Assembly (NCBI GenBank): GCA_035275545.1
Contig: DATEMP010000182.1
Coordinates: 1 to 11,387, forward strand
DNA length: 11,387 bases
Direction of reading: 5' to 3'
Source: WS-11 sp035275545
Lineage (GTDB): Bacteria > Eisenbacteria > RBG-16-71-46
Within the stretch, counting starts at the first letter, position 1. Each line of letters starts with the position of its first letter. A program made the translations under genes and the position numbers. Below the pieces are notes generated by a model. The model was not told the DNA's origin. It ran no database searches and saw only the letters and a program-made list of their open reading frames with translations. This document shows positions 8,071 to 11,387 of the stretch, piece by piece.

Positions 8071-9421
8071 CCTGGCCCTCCTGGGGAGCCTTGTCGAGCG
8101 CACGCTGCCGCTGCAGCCAGCGCAGCGGGTCATTCGCCAGGATGAGAACGAACAGCGTACCGATCACCGCCAGCCCGACCTTCTGGAATCGGACGTAGGC
8201 CCGGTACGAGATCGCCTGACCGCGCAGCGCCTGGAGAAACGCCAGCGCGATGTGGCCGCCGTCCAGGATCGGAATGGGGAGCAGATTGAACGCCATGATC
8301 GCGACGTTGATCATCGCCAGGAACTGGAGATACGCGTCGATGCCGCGCCGCGCCTGCTCGCTGGCCGCCTGGGCGATGAACATCGGCCCGCCCAGGTATT
8401 CGCGGTAGTAGAGCGGCCGGGTGACCGTGAGCCACATGCCGCGATAGACGCTGGCGATGAGGTCGCCGGTGGCCCAGAAGCCCAGCTCGATCGAACGCAG
8501 GAACGGATAGCGCTCGACGTAGTTGCCCATGCGGCGCGCCTCGATGCCGATCCGACCGGCGTTGGAGCCGCCCACGCCCCCCGGATCGACCGGGGTGACG
8601 GTGAGGTCGAACGTGCGCCCGTCCCGCCACACGCGCAGCACCACCGGCTTGTCGGTCTGCGAGGAGATCGCCCGCGGCAGGTCGTCCCACACGTGCACCG
8701 TCTGCCCGTTCACCGCCAGGATGCTGTCGCGCTCCTTGAGGCCCGCCTTGTAGGCGGGCATGCCGGTGACCACCGTGCCCACGATCGGCGGGTCGGAAGG
8801 GCGCGCGAGCCCGGCGAGGAACTCCCGGCGGGCGGCGGACGGGATCGTGAAGCCGAAGGTCGAATCCTCCCGCAGCGCCGTGATCGCGAGATCGTCCTTG
8901 TCGGGCACGCGGCGCTCGGTGAGGAACAGCGCCACCCAGGTTCCGACCGGCTTGCCGGAGACGCCGGTGATCCGGTCCCCTTCCTGGAGCCCGTACCGGT
9001 GCGCGAGCGTCGAGTCGGGCAGCGCCCCGAGCACGTTCGGGAAGTCGGGATAGGTCACGCCGACCATGCCGATGATCATCATGATCACGAACGCGGTGAT
9101 GAGGTTCGCGACCGGGCCCGCGGCGGCGATGACGACCCGCCCGTACCAGGGGTGCGAGAGGTACTCCCCCTCGCCTGCCGGCATCGAGCCGTCCTCGTTG
9201 GGGCTGTCCCCCGCCATCGAGACGTAGCCGCCCAGGGGAATCCACGAGATCCGGTACTCGGTCTCGCCCCGGGTGAACTTGACGATCGCCGGGCCGAACC
9301 CGAGCGAGAACTTCAACACCTTGACGCCCCGCCACTTGGCGGCGAGGAAATGCCCCAGCTCGTGAACGAAGATGACCAGCCCGAGCAGCACCAGGCCGGG
9401 GAGGACCATGTTGGAGATCAC
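8051..9421 (-). CDS. rseP: RseP-family site-2 intramembrane zinc metalloprotease with two PDZ domains
   Basis: This inner-membrane protease (M50 family) cleaves substrates within the membrane. In E. coli, RseP releases the sigma-E pathway by cutting RseA and also clears signal peptides. From GTG 9421 the protein has 456 residues, the normal family length. TM1 carries the zinc motif HELGH at 20-24. TM2 lies near 93-120 with GPVANLI. PDZ1 spans about 125-200 (YGLQEGDRITGVSG) and PDZ2 about 212-290 (AGLKERDSILAVNG). TM3 leads into NLLPIPILDGGHI, where Asp387 is the third zinc ligand, and TM4 is near 413-430. All catalytic residues are present. The GTG start is preferred because AAAGGAG stands six bases upstream; the in-frame TTG at 9427 lies directly against that site. 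No RseA-like anti-sigma factor or sigma factor gene is in the window, so the natural substrate cannot be named. Confidence 0.95.
   Translation of the reverse strand: MISNMVLPGLVLLGLVIFVHELGHFLAAKWRGVKVLKFSLGFGPAIVKFTRGETEYRISWIPLGGYVSMAGDSPNEDGSMPAGEGEYLSHPWYGRVVIAAAGPVANLITAFVIMMIIGMVGVTYPDFPNVLGALPDSTLAHRYGLQEGDRITGVSGKPVGTWVALFLTERRVPDKDDLAITALREDSTFGFTIPSAARREFLAGLARPSDPPIVGTVVTGMPAYKAGLKERDSILAVNGQTVHVWDDLPRAISSQTDKPVVLRVWRDGRTFDLTVTPVDPGGVGGSNAGRIGIEARRMGNYVERYPFLRSIELGFWATGDLIASVYRGMWLTVTRPLYYREYLGGPMFIAQAASEQARRGIDAYLQFLAMINVAIMAFNLLPIPILDGGHIALAFLQALRGQAISYRAYVRFQKVGLAVIGTLFVLILANDPLRWLQRQRALDKAPQEGQVAPKTP
8077..8082 (-). promoter_or_regulatory. Strong ribosome binding site that selects a TTG start for the Omp85 gene
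   Basis: The minus strand reads AGGAGG, then six bases, then TTG at 8070 in the Omp85 frame. It lies inside the 3' end of rseP, so the two genes would overlap by 20 bases. The ATG at 8037 is 39 bases from this site, too far to use it. Confidence 0.65.
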
Positions 9422-9427
9422 CGACAA

Positions 9428-9434
9428 CTCCTTT
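9428..9434 (-). promoter_or_regulatory. Ribosome binding site of rseP, selecting a GTG start
   Basis: AAAGGAG on the minus strand is followed by TTGTCG and then GTG at 9421, a six-base spacing. The next in-frame ATG, at 9409, would be 18 bases away, and the TTG at 9427 has no spacing at all. GTG is therefore the best start. Confidence 0.65.
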
Positions 9435-9453
9435 GGCGGCCAAGCACTTGCGG

Positions 9454-9483
9454 ACGTTAACCCGCTCGCGCGGAGAGCGTCAA
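9454..9483 (-). promoter_or_regulatory. Candidate sigma-70-type promoter for rseP and the genes behind it
   Basis: In the gap after the glycosyltransferase the minus strand has TTGACG (9483-9478, five of six -35 consensus bases), an 18-base spacer, then TAACGT (9459-9454, matching the TA and final T of the -10). Shifting by one base gives TTAACG with a 17-base spacer. Transcription would start near 9447 and leave a leader of about 26 bases that carries the rseP ribosome binding site. If real, rseP, the Omp85 gene and tamB could be transcribed independently of dxr. The -10 box is poor, so this remains a prediction. Confidence 0.35.
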
Positions 9484-9520
9484 GCGCGGCACGCCGAACA
9501 CCCCGCAGGGCATCATCTAT

Positions 9521-10384
9521 TTATCGGTCAACGGATGCCGGTTCTTCATCACCAGCGCCGCCCGGCGGCCTCCCGGCGCCCCCGGGCGCGCGTCCCCCCA
9601 CCACGGGGGTGCCGATGCCGTGCTCGGTGAACGTGGCGCGGGTGCGCCGGGTGGCCTCCAGCATGTGCTGATGCCCCGCGAGCGCTGCGGGATCCATCCA
9701 GGGTCGCTCGTGCCACAGGTGCCAGACCGGCGCCGTGTAGCGGATCGAGAACCCGCGCACGCCCGCGTTTTCGAGACGCGCCCCGAGCTCGTTGTCCTCG
9801 AGTCCCCAGCCGAAGCGCTCGTCATAGCCCCCCACGCGCACGAAGTCCTCGACCCAGGCCGAGGAGTTCCCGCCCTTCCACGGCGCGCGGCGTGGCTGGA
9901 CGCGGTCCAGAAAGTGTCCGAGCGCCCGCGGCAGCGCGTACTGCGGCTTGTTGCCCGCCTCGCGCTCGAAGGCGCCGGCATCCACGTCCTCGGCGCGCAT
10001 CGCCTCGGAGACCTCGCGTGAGAGCCGGATGCAGCCGCCCGACACGTAGCGCGAGGGCCGCGTCTCCTCGAGGTGGCGCGCGAGCAGGTCGCGCGCCGGC
10101 AGCCAGTCACCGTCGGTGAACAGCGCCCAGCGGGCGCCGAGCTCGCGGGCGCGCAGTACCGCTGCGTTCACGATCCGGCACTTGCCGAAGATGCGGTCGT
10201 GCTCGAGCCGCACGTGCTCGGCGCCCCAGCGCCGCACCACCGCGGCGGTCTCGGGACCGCTCCCATCGTCGGCCACCACGACCCAGCGCGGCTTCACCTG
10301 CTGCCGCGCCCATGCGCGCAGGACGAGATCGAGTGCGCGCGAGTTCTCGTACGTCGAGACGATGACGGCGGTGTCGGAGGTCAT
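9521..10384 (-). CDS. GT2-family (GT-A fold) glycosyltransferase with a galactosyltransferase-type C-terminal region
   Basis: This 287-residue protein should move a sugar from a nucleotide-sugar donor to a glycan or lipid acceptor on the cytoplasmic side of the membrane. There is no signal peptide or clear membrane helix. The N-terminus has the GT-A nucleotide-binding pattern: VIVSTYENS at 8-16 and VVVADDGSG at 35-43. Asp91-Gly92-Asp93 in FTDGDWLP is the metal-binding DXD-type motif. The acceptor/catalytic half has KGGNSSAW (170-177), GGYDERFGWGLEDNELGARL (185-204) and VWHLWHERP (220-228). The ED and HxxH patterns resemble Glyco_transf_7C-type enzymes. The last 30 residues are Gly/Pro-rich and probably disordered. 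ATG 10384 overlaps the dxr TGA as ATGA, and an in-frame TGA directly precedes it, so no earlier start is possible. No nearby Shine-Dalgarno is seen, which suggests translational coupling to dxr. Donor and acceptor cannot be read from the sequence. Confidence 0.87.
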   Translation of the reverse strand: MTSDTAVIVSTYENSRALDLVLRAWARQQVKPRWVVVADDGSGPETAAVVRRWGAEHVRLEHDRIFGKCRIVNAAVLRARELGARWALFTDGDWLPARDLLARHLEETRPSRYVSGGCIRLSREVSEAMRAEDVDAGAFEREAGNKPQYALPRALGHFLDRVQPRRAPWKGGNSSAWVEDFVRVGGYDERFGWGLEDNELGARLENAGVRGFSIRYTAPVWHLWHERPWMDPAALAGHQHMLEATRRTRATFTEHGIGTPVVGGRAPGGAGRPPGGAGDEEPASVDR

Positions 10385-11387
10385 TCAGGGGGCGGCGTCG
10401 GGCCGGGATCGCCGCTCCTCGCTATGCCCACACGCTTCGTCGCGGCGTCCCGGCCCGACGCCGCCTGTGCTCGTCCGCGGTCCGCAGCCGCCACCGTCGC
10501 CTGATCGCGTGCCCACGCGTCGACCGACAAGAGCTGTTCGAGCGAAGTAACCTGCGAGACATCGTGCGCGTCGAGCACCGCGGCGATGACGTCGGGCACG
10601 GCGCCCAGCGGCAGGCGGCCCTCGAGGAATGCGGCGACCGCGACCTCGTCGGCGGCGTTGAGGACGCAGGGCGCGGTGCCGCCTGCGCGGCCGGCGGCGA
10701 GCGCCAGGTCGAACGCCGGGTGGCGGCCGGGCTCGATGGGCTTGAACGTGAGGCCGGCGAGTGCTTCCGGCGCGACCGGCTCCGGGCCACCCGGCCAGTG
10801 CTCGGGCCAGGAGAGCGCGAGCTGGATCGGCAGCTTCATGTCGGCGGCCGCCGCCTGCGCGACCATCGAGCCGTCGCGGAACGCCACCAGGGCATGGAAC
10901 CGCGCCTCGGGATGCAGCACGGCGTCGAGCCGCGCCCAGTCGAGATCGAAGAGCCAGTGCGCCTCGATGAGCTCGAGCCCCTTGTTGAAGAGCAGTGCCG
11001 AGTCCACGGTGATGCGCGGCCCCATCGACCACACCGGGTGCGCGAGCACCTCGTCGCGCGTGGCGCTCCGCCAGTCGGGATGCGTGCGCAGCGCCCCGCC
11101 CGAGGCGGTGAGCGTGAGGCGGGCGACCTCGGCCGCCGGACGCCCGCCCAGGCACTGGAGTGCCGCGCTGTGCTCGCTGTCCACCGGCACCAGCTCGCCG
11201 CCCTTGGCGAGTGCCGCGCGTACCAGCGGCCCGCCCACCACCAGCGTCTCCTTGTTGGCGAGCGCCAGGCGGCACCCGCGCGCCAGCGTCTCGAGCGAGG
11301 CGGCGAGCCCTGCCGCGCCGACGATGCCGTTGACCACCGCGTCGCACTCGACGCGTGCCACCAGGCGCGCCGCGGCACCCTCGCCCA
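10381..11387 (-). CDS. dxr: 1-deoxy-D-xylulose 5-phosphate reductoisomerase, partial at the N-terminus
   Basis: This cytoplasmic NADPH- and metal-dependent enzyme converts DXP to 2-C-methyl-D-erythritol 4-phosphate, the second step of the MEP isoprenoid pathway. The window holds the last 334 residues; about 110 residues with the start and the NADPH-binding GxTGSIG region lie beyond the right edge. The fragment begins with GEGAAARL and shows IVGAAGL and LANKETLVV (42-50). The metal ligands and active-site residues are present: Asp69-Ser70-Glu71 in PVDSEH, Ser95 in TASGG, His116-Trp119 in HPVWSMG, and Ser129, Asn134, Lys135 and Glu138 in DSALLFNKGLELIEAHW. Variants from the usual family sequence are HPEARFH (158-164) for HPQSxxH, RHPAF (221-225) for the usual RFP/RYP, and NAADE (243-247) for NAANE. 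The C-terminus extends about 25-30 residues beyond the E. coli end, with a PTPPPE finish. The gene ends in ATGA overlap with the glycosyltransferase. Function is expected to be intact. Confidence 0.95.
   Translation of the reverse strand, partial: GEGAAARLVARVECDAVVNGIVGAAGLAASLETLARGCRLALANKETLVVGGPLVRAALAKGGELVPVDSEHSAALQCLGGRPAAEVARLTLTASGGALRTHPDWRSATRDEVLAHPVWSMGPRITVDSALLFNKGLELIEAHWLFDLDWARLDAVLHPEARFHALVAFRDGSMVAQAAAADMKLPIQLALSWPEHWPGGPEPVAPEALAGLTFKPIEPGRHPAFDLALAAGRAGGTAPCVLNAADEVAVAAFLEGRLPLGAVPDVIAAVLDAHDVSQVTSLEQLLSVDAWARDQATVAAADRGRAQAASGRDAATKRVGIARSGDPGPTPPPE

Noticed and set aside
9484..9520. A terminator after the glycosyltransferase gene
   Set aside because: Only very short stems (CGGC-GT-GCCG, CCC-TGC-GGG) can form, with no T-tract, so no terminator is called.

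Overview
The window is a gene-dense, very GC-rich stretch (roughly 70% by eye) in which all six genes read on the minus strand, so transcription runs from the right edge to the left. It encodes the envelope of a Gram-negative (diderm) bacterium: an Omp85 outer-membrane barrel protein with a TamB partner, an intramembrane site-2 protease, an MEP-pathway isoprenoid enzyme, a cytoplasmic glycosyltransferase and an exported metalloprotease with a TolB/PD40 propeller. Gene order and codon bias suggest a non-proteobacterial diderm, perhaps of a Gemmatimonadota- or Eisenbacteria-like lineage. That is an impression from protein style, not a demonstrated placement, because no rRNA or other phylogenetic marker lies in the window.

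Reading in the direction of transcription: dxr (11387 to 10381, N-terminus beyond the edge) overlaps a GT2-family glycosyltransferase (10384 to 9521) by four bases. A 99-base gap follows with a candidate sigma-70-type promoter and a strong ribosome binding site. Then come rseP (9421 to 8051), an Omp85 protein with three POTRA domains (8070 to 6097, best start a TTG inside the end of rseP), and tamB (6089 to 2001). These three are nearly contiguous or overlapping and look like one operon. A 142-base gap with small hairpins separates tamB from the last gene, a secreted HELTH metallopeptidase followed by a six-blade-type propeller (1858 to beyond base 1). That frame is open for 619 codons and leaves the window unfinished.

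The arrangement resembles the widespread dxr-rseP-bamA neighbourhood. It differs in having a glycosyltransferase after dxr, an Omp85 protein with a TamA-like number of POTRA domains, and tamB directly after it where skp and lpxD would lie in Proteobacteria. Together the genes would supply isoprenoid precursor (for the undecaprenyl carrier, among others), modify a surface glycan, cleave membrane-anchored regulators or signal peptides, and insert proteins or move lipids to the outer membrane. The exported protease may belong to the same envelope theme, but it probably has its own promoter. No mobile elements, RNA genes, CRISPR arrays or transfer scars were seen.
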